From assembly GCF_014489415.1 (NCBI RefSeq), contig NZ_CP060822.1, positions 1,126,311 through 1,190,310 of the forward strand: 64,000 nt of DNA. Direction: 5' to 3'. Each line of letters begins with the position of its first letter. Position 1 is the stretch's first letter. The position numbers and the translations under genes were made by a program. Source of the DNA: Cylindrospermopsis curvispora GIHE-G1. GTDB lineage: Bacteria; Cyanobacteriota; Cyanobacteriia; Cyanobacteriales; Nostocaceae. This document shows, piece by piece, positions 9,423 to 18,952 of this stretch. The notes below the pieces were generated by a model. The model saw only the letters and a list, made by a program, of their open reading frames with translations, did no database searches and was not told the DNA's origin.

Positions 9423-9899
9423 CTAACGGACTTGAATGTGAACTGCTTCCGAAATAGCCGGTATTTCTGGATAGCGACCATTTAAGGACTGAAATACGGA
9501 ATAGACAACACAGGCGAATATCCCTAGAAATATGGTATTTGCCAAGATTTGTGCTGCAAAATCGCTGCTGGGGAGAGTCCCAAATACTCTTAGTAGTATG
9601 GAAGATAAAAATATGACAATGTCTAAAAGGATCGCCTGCATGGCATTAAAGCGAATAAAGTGGTTAATTTTTTCATTTCTGACCACAAAGAAGAACAGGG
9701 CAAAAAACACTAGGATTTGACCATACCCGGATGCCTGATAAACTCTAGCAATTGGTAATATTGGTAACAAGAGTATTCCTAGGATGGGAAACTGTTGCAG
9801 TAAAAACTCGCTGAAACCCAGACTATCAACTAAGGGTAGTAAATAGGGTAAACAGGCAAAGATTCTGTCAGGAATAGTAGTGGATCCGCGCCAAGACAT
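9423..9899 (-). CDS. Tic20-like membrane protein
   Basis: A 158-aa polytopic protein of the Tic20/Ycf60 family. Chloroplast Tic20 is a protein-import component of the inner envelope, while the function of cyanobacterial homologues is not settled. The N-terminus contains the family block PDRIFACLPYLLPLVDSL, followed by four hydrophobic segments (about 35-50, 60-75, 85-105, 118-138) and the conserved NHFIRFNAMQAILLDI segment. It is convergent with the FAH gene with only 10 bp between stop codons. Confidence 0.88.
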   Translation of the reverse strand: MSWRGSTTIPDRIFACLPYLLPLVDSLGFSEFLLQQFPILGILLLPILPIARVYQASGYGQILVFFALFFFVVRNEKINHFIRFNAMQAILLDIVIFLSSILLRVFGTLPSSDFAAQILANTIFLGIFACVVYSVFQSLNGRYPEIPAISEAVHIQVR

Positions 9900-10043
9900 T
9901 GTGATTTCTCCCGTGCTGCAATTTTGATAATTATGTTGACTTTGATAATCTTATGCCAACTTATGGTTGTGGCATAATTTCTTTTAGCGATCTTTTAAGA
10001 TTGGGCTATTAAGAATCCGTACCTCCCGATTAATCAAATCTTC

Positions 10044-10241
10044 TTAATGAATATTGGCTAGTATAAAGCCCATTACACATTCATACTGTTCTGCTTGGTG
10101 TTCTGTACACTGTTTCACAGCTTGACCACAGCGTAATCTACCTTCATGCCAACGGGGTTGACCGCTATTATCAGCGAGCAGGCAAGATTGACAAACTTGC
10201 TCGGGGGCAAATATCTGATTGTCTGTTAAAATGACTAACAT
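10044..10241 (-). CDS. Small Cys-containing conserved protein
   Basis: A 65-aa protein starting MLVILTDNQIFAPEQV. The frame is open further upstream to 10346, but the preceding 35 codons look non-coding, so I set the start at the internal ATG. Five cysteines are visible: a CxxC pair (CQSC), RCGQAVKQC, and YECVMGF. Together with a histidine (RWHEG) these could bind zinc or an iron-sulfur cluster. I believe similar short proteins occur in other filamentous cyanobacteria, but no function is known to me. Confidence 0.6.
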   Translation of the reverse strand: MLVILTDNQIFAPEQVCQSCLLADNSGQPRWHEGRLRCGQAVKQCTEHQAEQYECVMGFILANIH

Positions 10242-10368
10242 TCCCACACGATAGTAAGATAAAGAAAAGTATCGACAATATCTGGAGTTGATCCAGATGG
10301 AGTCAGTAAGGCGCTTTTGACTGCGCCAATTAGAATACGCTTGCAAAACAAAAACGGTTCTAATGAAT

Positions 10369-10389
10369 CCCCGTTCCTTTAGAGCGGGG
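10369..10389 (+). repeat. Isolated IS200/IS605-type end hairpin
   Basis: CCCCGTTC at 10369-10376 and GAGCGGGG at 10382-10389 form a stem with a short loop, preceded by TGAAT and followed by AGAAGTCAA. This arrangement resembles the right-end hairpin that follows tnpB in cyanobacterial IS200/IS605 elements and forms the 3' part of the TnpB guide RNA. No tnpB lies upstream on the plus strand, so it would be an orphan end or scar. Confidence 0.45.
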
Positions 10390-10604
10390 AGAAGTCAACT
10401 CCATCGCTTTGTCATCAGGGGCCGGAGGAAATTTTTTCGCACCCGTTCCTATTGTATACTACAATCGCAATGTATGAAAAAATCTCAGCGTTGTCGCACC
10501 CTACCCATAGGTGGTGAGGTTTTGGTAGTACGATTAAGGGATAAAAGCTGAAAGAAAATTTCTACCCAGATATTGACAAATTTACCAGAATGTCCACATA
10601 CTAA

Positions 10605-10772
10605 AATGTAGTGTATACTATTGTTGAGTTCAATGAAGAAATCTGTTTTGAACAAGAACTTGTACAGGACATGATAGACTTGATTCAAGTGTTTTCCAGT
10701 CGTCTTTATGGCGCTAGAAGTCACAAAAAGAAAAAGTTGATTGAGGGTATAGCAGTTGATGAGGTGAAATAA
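10605..10772 (+). pseudogene. IS607-type serine recombinase (TnpA) C-terminal remnant
   Basis: The frame ending in the stop at 10770-10772 encodes about 54 residues that fit the C-terminal part of the small serine resolvase of IS607 elements: VVYTIVEFNEE, then ELVQDMIDLIQVFSSRLYG and ARSHKKKK. The block EELVEDL..I..VFSARLYG.R is a family signature. The N-terminal DNA-binding and catalytic serine regions are absent, and an in-frame stop (10602-10604) closes the frame upstream. The stop overlaps the ATG of the following tnpB remnant (TAATG), the usual IS607 gene order. Confidence 0.7.
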
Positions 10773-11083
10773 TGCTACTGGGTAACTCACTTATGATCTC
10801 GCTAAAAACCACAGCGTTATCAAAATTGAAGACTTGAGTATCAAAGCATTTTTAACGAGTTTACGTTTGTCCTGAATGTGGACACACACCAGAGATCGCA
10901 GCAAAAAATCTAGAACGATGGTTTGAAGGAATTCATATTCCGATTCGTTCGGATCAAACGGTAAGCTCTACCGAGATAGCTTGTGGAGTGGACAAACCTC
11001 TCGAGAATCATCTCGAGACTACGATGAAACAGGAAGTAGGTTCTAAAGTCCAGGTCTATAAAGGTCTGGGTAGCTTTGGGTAG
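10772..11083 (+). pseudogene. TnpB remnant of an IS607-type element
   Basis: Two pieces of a TnpB (RuvC-like, RNA-guided nuclease family) remain. In the frame of 10801, DLAKNHSVIKIEDLSIKAFL matches the region around the second RuvC acidic residue (IEDL), ending in TGA at 10873. In another frame, from 10868, CPECGH is the first half of the zinc finger, followed at once by IAAKNLERW, which is the tail of the third RuvC motif (DxNAAxN), and then a C-terminal tail to the stop at 11081-11083. The second zinc-finger CxxC and the RuvC-III aspartate are missing, and the N-terminal two thirds are deleted. The remnant ends 45 bp before the glyA start. Confidence 0.7.
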
Positions 11084-11128
11084 ATCCTATAGAGCGGATA
11101 ATTAAGGATAATTATAAGGATAATTATT

Positions 11129-12412
11129 GTGAATAACACCAACTCAGAAATTCTCAAATCTGTTGACCCTACTATTAGTAATTTAATCAACCAGGAACTG
11201 CAACGGCAAAGAGATCACTTAGAATTGATTGCCAGTGAAAATTTTACCTCCGCTGCCGTTTTGGCTGCGCAGGGTTCTGTACTAACTAACAAATACGCAG
11301 AAGGTTTGCCTGGTAAAAGATATTATGGCGGTTGTGAATTTGTTGATGAAATTGAACAAGTAGCCATTGACAGAGCGAAAGAATTATTTGGTGCTGCCCA
11401 CGCTAATGTACAACCACACTCCGGTGCCCAAGCTAATTTTGCTGTATTCCTCACCTTGTTGCAACCAGGAGACACCATTATGGGCATGGATTTGTCCCAT
11501 GGTGGACACCTAACCCACGGCTCACCAGTTAATGTTTCTGGTAAATGGTTTAAAGTATGTCACTATGGAGTTAGTAAGGAAACAGAACAGTTAGATTATG
11601 ACCAAATTCGTGACTTAGTAATTAAAGAACGTCCTAAACTGCTCATTTGTGGTTATTCCGCCTATCCTAGAATTATTGACTTTGAAAAATTCCGTAGCAT
11701 AGCGGATGAGGTAGGAGCGTACTTATTGGCAGATATAGCCCACATAGCAGGTTTAGTTGCCACAGGTCATCATCCCAATCCCCTTCCCCACTGTGATGTA
11801 GTCACAACAACTACCCATAAAACTCTGCGGGGTCCCAGGGGAGGTTTGATTTTAACCCGGGATGGGGAACTAGGTAAAAAGCTGGATAAGTCGGTTTTCC
11901 CTGGCACTCAAGGTGGCCCCCTAGAACACGTGATTGCTGGTAAGGCGGTGGCCTTTGGAGAGGCATTAAAATCCGAGTTCAAAACCTATTCCGGTCAGGT
12001 AATTGCTAATGCTCGCGCCTTAGCTAATCAACTACAAAATAGGGGACTAAAATTGGTGTCTAATGGTACAGATAATCATCTTGTATTAGTAGATTTACGA
12101 TCTATTGGCATGACAGGTAAAAAAGCAGACCAGTTATTGAGTGGTGTTAATATCACAGCTAATAAAAATACAGTTCCCTTCGACTCAGAGTCACCATTTG
12201 TTACCAGTGGTTTGAGACTGGGTTCCCCAGCTATGACCACGAGAGGTCTAAATGTAGTAGACTTTACTGAAATTGCAAACATAATTAGCGATCGCCTGCT
12301 TGATCCAGAGTCCCAGATAGTTGGCAGGGATTGTAAACAGCGGGTAGCCGCACTGTGCGATCGCTTTTCCTTGTACCCGCACTTAGAAGTGCCCAGTCCT
12401 GCGCTAGTATAG
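11129..12412 (+). CDS. glyA: Serine hydroxymethyltransferase
   Basis: A PLP enzyme that interconverts serine and glycine with tetrahydrofolate, the main source of one-carbon units and part of photorespiratory metabolism. The 427-aa length is typical. The conserved [15 protein letters not shown] and [15 protein letters not shown] blocks are present, and the PLP lysine is K231 in [14 protein letters not shown]. The start is a GTG at 11129. The upstream 45 bp runs straight into a TnpB remnant, so its promoter probably lies within or was rebuilt by the relic. Confidence 0.98.
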   Translation: MNNTNSEILKSVDPTISNLINQELQRQRDHLELIASENFTSAAVLAAQGSVLTNKYAEGLPGKRYYGGCEFVDEIEQVAIDRAKELFGAAHANVQPHSGAQANFAVFLTLLQPGDTIMGMDLSHGGHLTHGSPVNVSGKWFKVCHYGVSKETEQLDYDQIRDLVIKERPKLLICGYSAYPRIIDFEKFRSIADEVGAYLLADIAHIAGLVATGHHPNPLPHCDVVTTTTHKTLRGPRGGLILTRDGELGKKLDKSVFPGTQGGPLEHVIAGKAVAFGEALKSEFKTYSGQVIANARALANQLQNRGLKLVSNGTDNHLVLVDLRSIGMTGKKADQLLSGVNITANKNTVPFDSESPFVTSGLRLGSPAMTTRGLNVVDFTEIANIISDRLLDPESQIVGRDCKQRVAALCDRFSLYPHLEVPSPALV

Positions 12413-12531
12413 TAATATTGTGGTAAAGGCATGGCCGTTTATGCCCTCAGTGCTAGACTAACTGAGAACACACTTTTCTAGGAATTGTGTGAACGGTCAA
12501 TTAATATTCTTATACTCCCATATGCCCAAAC

Positions 12532-13782
12532 ATGAGCGCGGAAATTATTTGTGTTGGTACAGAATTACTGTTAGGAGACATCCTCAACAGTAATGCCCAA
12601 TTTATTGCCCAGGAACTGGCACAGCTAGGTATTCCCCACTACTATCAAACAGTAGTGGGAGATAACCCGGAAAGACTTAAAACAGTAATTGAAATTGCCG
12701 CTTCCAGGGTAGAAATTCTAATTTTTACTGGTGGACTAGGTCCCACACCAGACGATTTAACCTGCGAGACCATAGCTGATTACTTTGGTGCTCCCCTGAT
12801 TGAAGACCCGGAAATAATTGAGGATATTAGGGAGAAATTCAGCCAAAGAGGAAGAGTAATGTCTCCCAGTAACCGTAAACAGGCCTTAATTCCCCAAGGA
12901 TCCCAAGTTTTACCCAATCTCACGGGAACTGCACCGGGTATAATTTGGCAGCCTAGACCAAACCTGACGATTTTAACCTTTCCGGGTGTTCCCAGCGAAA
13001 TGCACCAAATGTGGCAAGATACAGCAGTACCTTTCCTCAAAAGTCAAGGTTGGGGAAAGGAAATTATCTACAGTCGCAGTTTAAAATTCTGGGGTGTGGG
13101 TGAATCAGTCCTTGCGGAAAAGGTTTCTGATTACCTGAGTTTATCTAACCCCACGGTTGCCCCTTATGCGGGTAAAGGAGAAGTACGACTGAGAATTTGT
13201 GCCAAAGCACCGGATAATATAGCCGCAGAAGAGCTAATTGCCCCCGTAGAAAAGAAACTGAGAGAAGTTGGTGGACTGGACTATTATGGAGTTGATGGGG
13301 AAACATTAGCATCTGTTGTGGGTAAATTACTGCGTCTTTCGGGAACAAGTTTGTCAGTGGCTGAGTCCTGCACTGGTGGAGGGTTGGGACAAATGCTGAC
13401 GGAAATTCCCGGTAGTTCGGATTACTTTTGGGGGGGAGTGATTGCCTATGATAATTCGGTAAAAGTGAGATTATTGGGGGTTGATCCTGGGGATTTAGAC
13501 CAATTTGGTGCTGTGAGTGCTGTGGTTGCGCAACAAATGGCTACTGGTGTGAAAAATAGTTTAGGAACTACCTGGGGATTAAGTATTACAGGTATTGCTG
13601 GACCAACTGGGGGTAGTGAGACCAAACCCACAGGTTTGGTGTATATTGGTCTTTCAGGTCCTAATGATCAGGTACATAGCTACGAATGTAGATTCGGAAC
13701 CATGAGGTCTCGTACTCTGGTCCGTTACCTAGCTGCTGCTAATGCTTTAGACTATCTGCGTCGTCTGCTTTTGACTGTGTAA
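12532..13782 (+). CDS. cinA: CinA-like competence/damage-inducible protein
   Basis: A 416-aa two-domain protein. Residues 1 to about 170 form the MoCF-like COG1058 domain (AEIICVGTELLLGDILNSN; FTGGLGPTPDDLT), linked to ADP-ribose pyrophosphatase activity in some species. The C-terminal domain from about residue 255 is the PncC-type nicotinamide mononucleotide amidase, with VAESCTGGGLG from residue 275 and SITGIAGPTGG. It is thought to recycle NMN in the pyridine nucleotide cycle. It follows glyA at 119 bp on the same strand. Confidence 0.95.
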   Translation: MSAEIICVGTELLLGDILNSNAQFIAQELAQLGIPHYYQTVVGDNPERLKTVIEIAASRVEILIFTGGLGPTPDDLTCETIADYFGAPLIEDPEIIEDIREKFSQRGRVMSPSNRKQALIPQGSQVLPNLTGTAPGIIWQPRPNLTILTFPGVPSEMHQMWQDTAVPFLKSQGWGKEIIYSRSLKFWGVGESVLAEKVSDYLSLSNPTVAPYAGKGEVRLRICAKAPDNIAAEELIAPVEKKLREVGGLDYYGVDGETLASVVGKLLRLSGTSLSVAESCTGGGLGQMLTEIPGSSDYFWGGVIAYDNSVKVRLLGVDPGDLDQFGAVSAVVAQQMATGVKNSLGTTWGLSITGIAGPTGGSETKPTGLVYIGLSGPNDQVHSYECRFGTMRSRTLVRYLAAANALDYLRRLLLTV

Positions 13783-14106
13783 ACTTTTACCTTACTCAAT
13801 TTGTCTTGTCCCCAGCTATACCACAATCAACTCATTAAGTTTTGTTAAGACTTAATTTTTTTGAGGTGAAAATGTTGCATCATTCGTGTTACTCTCAAAC
13901 AGTTCTTATTACATACCTAATTAAAATTATGAAGTTGATTGCTATACAAAATGTCGAAAGTTTTCATATCACTGGTGGTTTCCCCTAATGATTCTATAAA
14001 CACCCATGGTTGGTAAACACAAAGAGAAAACCTGGTAGCTTTTATATAAGAACTATATGAGAACTGCCACAAATTTATCTGCTTGTGACTTTTTGTATCA
14101 AATTGA
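13783..14106. other. Intergenic region, nothing recognised
   Basis: 324 bp of AT-rich DNA between cinA and the next plus-strand gene. I see no convincing ORF, RNA gene or strong hairpin. An 88-codon minus-strand frame starting at 14183 runs through it but has no family features and begins inside the next gene. Confidence 0.5.
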
Positions 14107-14547
14107 TTGAGCGAGGACCAAGTGCAAAGAAGGTGTGATAAGAATCGGAACCGTTCCAGAAGAAGGGCTATATACTGTCCCATTCATGATTGTTACCTTG
14201 ACAGCGTCAGTCAAAAATATAGACTTTTTGCGGATAAACCAGGTCAGTTACAAAAAAGAGGTTTTGGTCGTCGTACTGCTTCTTTAGTAATATCTCAATA
14301 TACAGCAGTGACCATTCAAGGAGAGTGGTTGGAGGCATTTTGGTGTCCAGAGTGTCAAGAAAAAAAATGGTATTACGTGCGTCAGTCTAATAATGGTATA
14401 TATGAAATTTCTCCAGCTCCTATGGATCTGTGGAAGCAAGTGTCAGGTGTAATTGATCCCTATGGCAATCCGTCTGTTAGTGAATTCACTCGATTAAGTG
14501 CTAAGCAGACAAACTATAGAGGTCTTAGTGCTTTCTATTCTCTCTAA
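14107..14547 (+). CDS. Conserved protein with zinc-ribbon-like cysteines
   Basis: A basic 146-aa protein of unknown function. An N-terminal Arg-rich stretch (KNRNRSRRRA) precedes CPIHDC near residue 24 and a second CPEC near residue 80, which together could hold one zinc ion. The region between includes GFGRRTASLVISQYTAV, and GEWLEAFWCPEC precedes a KKWYYVR strand. No membrane segment. The start is TTG at 14107, with a GTG at 14122 as an alternative. A nucleic-acid-binding role is an inference from the basic N-terminus and the Cys pairs. tRNA-Lys follows. Confidence 0.7.
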   Translation: MSEDQVQRRCDKNRNRSRRRAIYCPIHDCYLDSVSQKYRLFADKPGQLQKRGFGRRTASLVISQYTAVTIQGEWLEAFWCPECQEKKWYYVRQSNNGIYEISPAPMDLWKQVSGVIDPYGNPSVSEFTRLSAKQTNYRGLSAFYSL

Positions 14548-14624
14548 AACTCACGATTGATCCAGTTTTTTGAATGCACTACTGGATCTAAAGTCAAAAC
14601 TCTGTTATCATAATCTTTCAGTTG

Positions 14625-14696
14625 GGGTGACTAGCTCAACGGTAGAGCATCGGACTCTTAATCCGCTGGTTCTGAGTTCGAATCTCAGGTCACCCA
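14625..14696 (+). tRNA. tRNA-Lys (anticodon CTT)
   Basis: A complete 72-nt cloverleaf. The acceptor arms GGGTGAC and GTCACCC pair fully, the D stem is GCTC/GAGC, the anticodon loop CTCTTAA gives CTT, the T arm is CTGAG-TTCGAAT-CTCAG, and the discriminator is A. CCA is not encoded. The first anticodon-stem pair (27-43) appears to be a U-C mismatch. It would read AAG codons. Confidence 0.95.
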
Positions 14697-14859
14697 CTGA
14701 ATAGATATGATTGCCATATATTACCTGAACTCGATCTAATAGTCCGGATGTAATTCCCAAATGTGAAATCTACCATGTTAGTAAATGATGAGTTGGGTCA
14801 TTATTTAGATAATGTCTCAATCAGCATTGTTAAGTTAAGCAAATTTTGGAGAAAATCGG

Positions 14860-15096
14860 ATGTTAAACTTCAAAGGTATGGTGGATGACCTGTTGACTCC
14901 TATCGAAGCTGAAGCTGCTGCTAATATCAATGGAGGCGCGGAAATGATTGATAAAACCGTTGAAGAAGGCGCGGTACTGTTCAATCGTAGTAGATATTTG
15001 CAAGCGTTGGGGGTAGCCTATTTAGCACCTCCAGGAATTGGTGAAATAACCAATAAAGAAGCCTTGTTGGCACAGTACGAAGGTTGGAGAGGTTAG
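14860..15096 (+). CDS. 78-aa protein with double-glycine-like leader motif
   Basis: A small protein I do not recognise. GGAG at 14848-14851 sits 8 nt before the ATG, so translation is well supported, and a terminator-like hairpin follows at 15193-15224. Residues 12-26 contain EAEAAANINGG, which fits the double-glycine leader pattern of secreted peptides (hydrophobic at -4 and -12, acidic between, GG at -1/-2). The remaining 51 residues (starting AEMIDK) have no cysteine and include LAPPGIGEI. No C39 peptidase-ABC exporter or modification enzyme is nearby. It may be a peptide precursor or simply an unrelated small protein. Confidence 0.6.
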   Translation: MLNFKGMVDDLLTPIEAEAAANINGGAEMIDKTVEEGAVLFNRSRYLQALGVAYLAPPGIGEITNKEALLAQYEGWRG

Positions 15097-15192
15097 TCAA
15101 TTAGGATCTTCGCCTTGTTAAGTCCTAAGTTTTTCGTTCCTAACTTGATAATTAACATTCATATTGCTCTTAGTCCAATTGCTTAACTCATA

Positions 15193-15224
15193 GGCCCTGG
15201 AATTACAAACGTGGTTCTAGGGTC
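15193..15224 (+). terminator. Rho-independent-type terminator
   Basis: GGCCCTGGAA at 15193-15202 pairs with TTCTAGGGTC at 15215-15224 (two G-T pairs), followed by TATTTATTT. It lies about 97 bp after the 78-aa gene. Confidence 0.6.
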
Positions 15225-15255
15225 TATTTATTTACATACTGAGGCACAATTATTT

Positions 15256-15282
15256 GTAGGATGGGTTTTCAACCCATCCTAC
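15256..15282. repeat. Perfect 12-bp palindromic hairpin
   Basis: GTAGGATGGGTT and AACCCATCCTAC flank a TTC loop with no mismatch. It lies 31 bp past the terminator of the 78-aa gene and about 30 bp from the end of convergent nagZ. Similar GTAG...CTAC-bounded palindromes occur near 22.1 kb and 23.5 kb, which suggests a dispersed repeat family also used as a bidirectional terminator. Confidence 0.55.
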
Positions 15283-15313
15283 GTTCATCTTATATTTAAT
15301 TCCACCCACCCAT

Positions 15314-16402
15314 TTATTCAAGATCAAAACAACAGTTGATAGCAAGTTCTGCATGATCAACTAATATCTGTTTTTCCAGCGGAAAAACCTCATATTGGGG
15401 GGTTTTAGTTAATAGTTGGGCAATTCTGTTATGGGAGTTTTCTATAACCGATGGGGTTAGAGAACCATTGTGCAAACAAGAAATGAAATTTTCAGCTATT
15501 TTATAGGTTTTTTCAATGGATGAAGAGCTTATATTGCGAGAAACTAAAAATAAATCACACCCAGCATTAAAAGCACGTGCTACTGTTTGAGGATAAACAA
15601 ACATATCTGCAACCGCTTTCATATCTAAGTCATCAGAAACCACTACCCCAGAAAAATTCAATTCCTGTCTTAAAATCTGATGAAGAATAGTAGTTGATAT
15701 TGTAGCTGGAAGATCCGGGTCAATTTGTGGAAACAGTATGTGTGCTGTCATCACCAGTGGTATTTGTTCCTGAATAAGAACTTCAAAAGGTATTAACTCT
15801 CGATTCTTTAAATCTTCTAAACTCAAATTCAAGACTGGTAACTCCAGATGAGAGTCTTGACTAGTATCTCCATGACCAGGAAAATGTTTAGCACAACCAA
15901 GAATACCCGACTCCTTTAGTCCACGATAGTACTCTGTAGCGTTTTGACCAGCTAAGTTAGCTATTTGACTAAAAGCACGTAAACCAATAACAGGGTTTTG
16001 AGGATTAGAAAAAATATCCGCCACGGGAGCAAAAGAAAGGTTGATCCCTAAAGATCTTAATTCCAATCCAGTTGCTTTTGCTACTTGATATGATCGAGAC
16101 CTAAGTAAATGGGCAACGGGGAACCGTGTGATGGGTAATGGTGTTCTAACTACCTTTCCACCCTCATGGTCTAGGGCTGTAAACAGCAGTTCTCGCTCAG
16201 TATATTCACGAATATTAGTAAGTAGTTTTTTGAACTCTTCTAACCAGATGGGATAGGGTGTGCCATCGAGAAAGTTTTTGGCGAAAAAAATCACACCAAC
16301 GGGTTTTAAATCGCTTAGTACCCGTTTGTCATCATCCGTGAGAGTTGTACCGGAAACTCCGAGAATTAAATGATTACCAAATTGCTGTAGATGTTGGGAC
16401 AT
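15314..16402 (-). CDS. nagZ: Glycoside hydrolase family 3 (beta-N-acetylhexosaminidase type)
   Basis: A 362-aa single-domain GH3 enzyme that would cleave N-acetylglucosamine from muropeptides during peptidoglycan recycling. The NagZ-type motif KHFPGHGDTSQDSHLELP carries the catalytic His-Asp pair, and VVSDDLDMKAV contains the nucleophile aspartate. ALDHEGGKVVR is the conserved substrate loop. No signal peptide is seen, fitting a cytoplasmic NagZ. Length is near the 340-aa norm. It is transcribed away from pds. Confidence 0.9.
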   Translation of the reverse strand: MSQHLQQFGNHLILGVSGTTLTDDDKRVLSDLKPVGVIFFAKNFLDGTPYPIWLEEFKKLLTNIREYTERELLFTALDHEGGKVVRTPLPITRFPVAHLLRSRSYQVAKATGLELRSLGINLSFAPVADIFSNPQNPVIGLRAFSQIANLAGQNATEYYRGLKESGILGCAKHFPGHGDTSQDSHLELPVLNLSLEDLKNRELIPFEVLIQEQIPLVMTAHILFPQIDPDLPATISTTILHQILRQELNFSGVVVSDDLDMKAVADMFVYPQTVARAFNAGCDLFLVSRNISSSSIEKTYKIAENFISCLHNGSLTPSVIENSHNRIAQLLTKTPQYEVFPLEKQILVDHAELAINCCFDLE

Positions 16403-16524
16403 GGATTGCTAAAAGCATGGGGATGCAACGGGACTTTTTCCCCAAGCCAGGTTAAATGTAACAGAATGCAAAGTATAATGAAAACGTCAAAACAATTAAG
16501 AAATATTGAAAACAGTAGGGTTAA

Positions 16525-18853
<2,329 letters not shown>

Positions 18854-18952
18854 CATTTACTAACAATTGGAATGGGACAAGTATAACGGTGAGAGTAACT
18901 TCCTGTTAAACCGATTTCATGCCCATTCCCTAATTTGCTAGTTTAAGCTGGT

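Noticed and set aside
10363-10790. Frames of 62 and 101 codons on both strands in the relic interval
   Set aside because: No family features, and the plus strand there is explained by the IS607 recombinase remnant and a hairpin.
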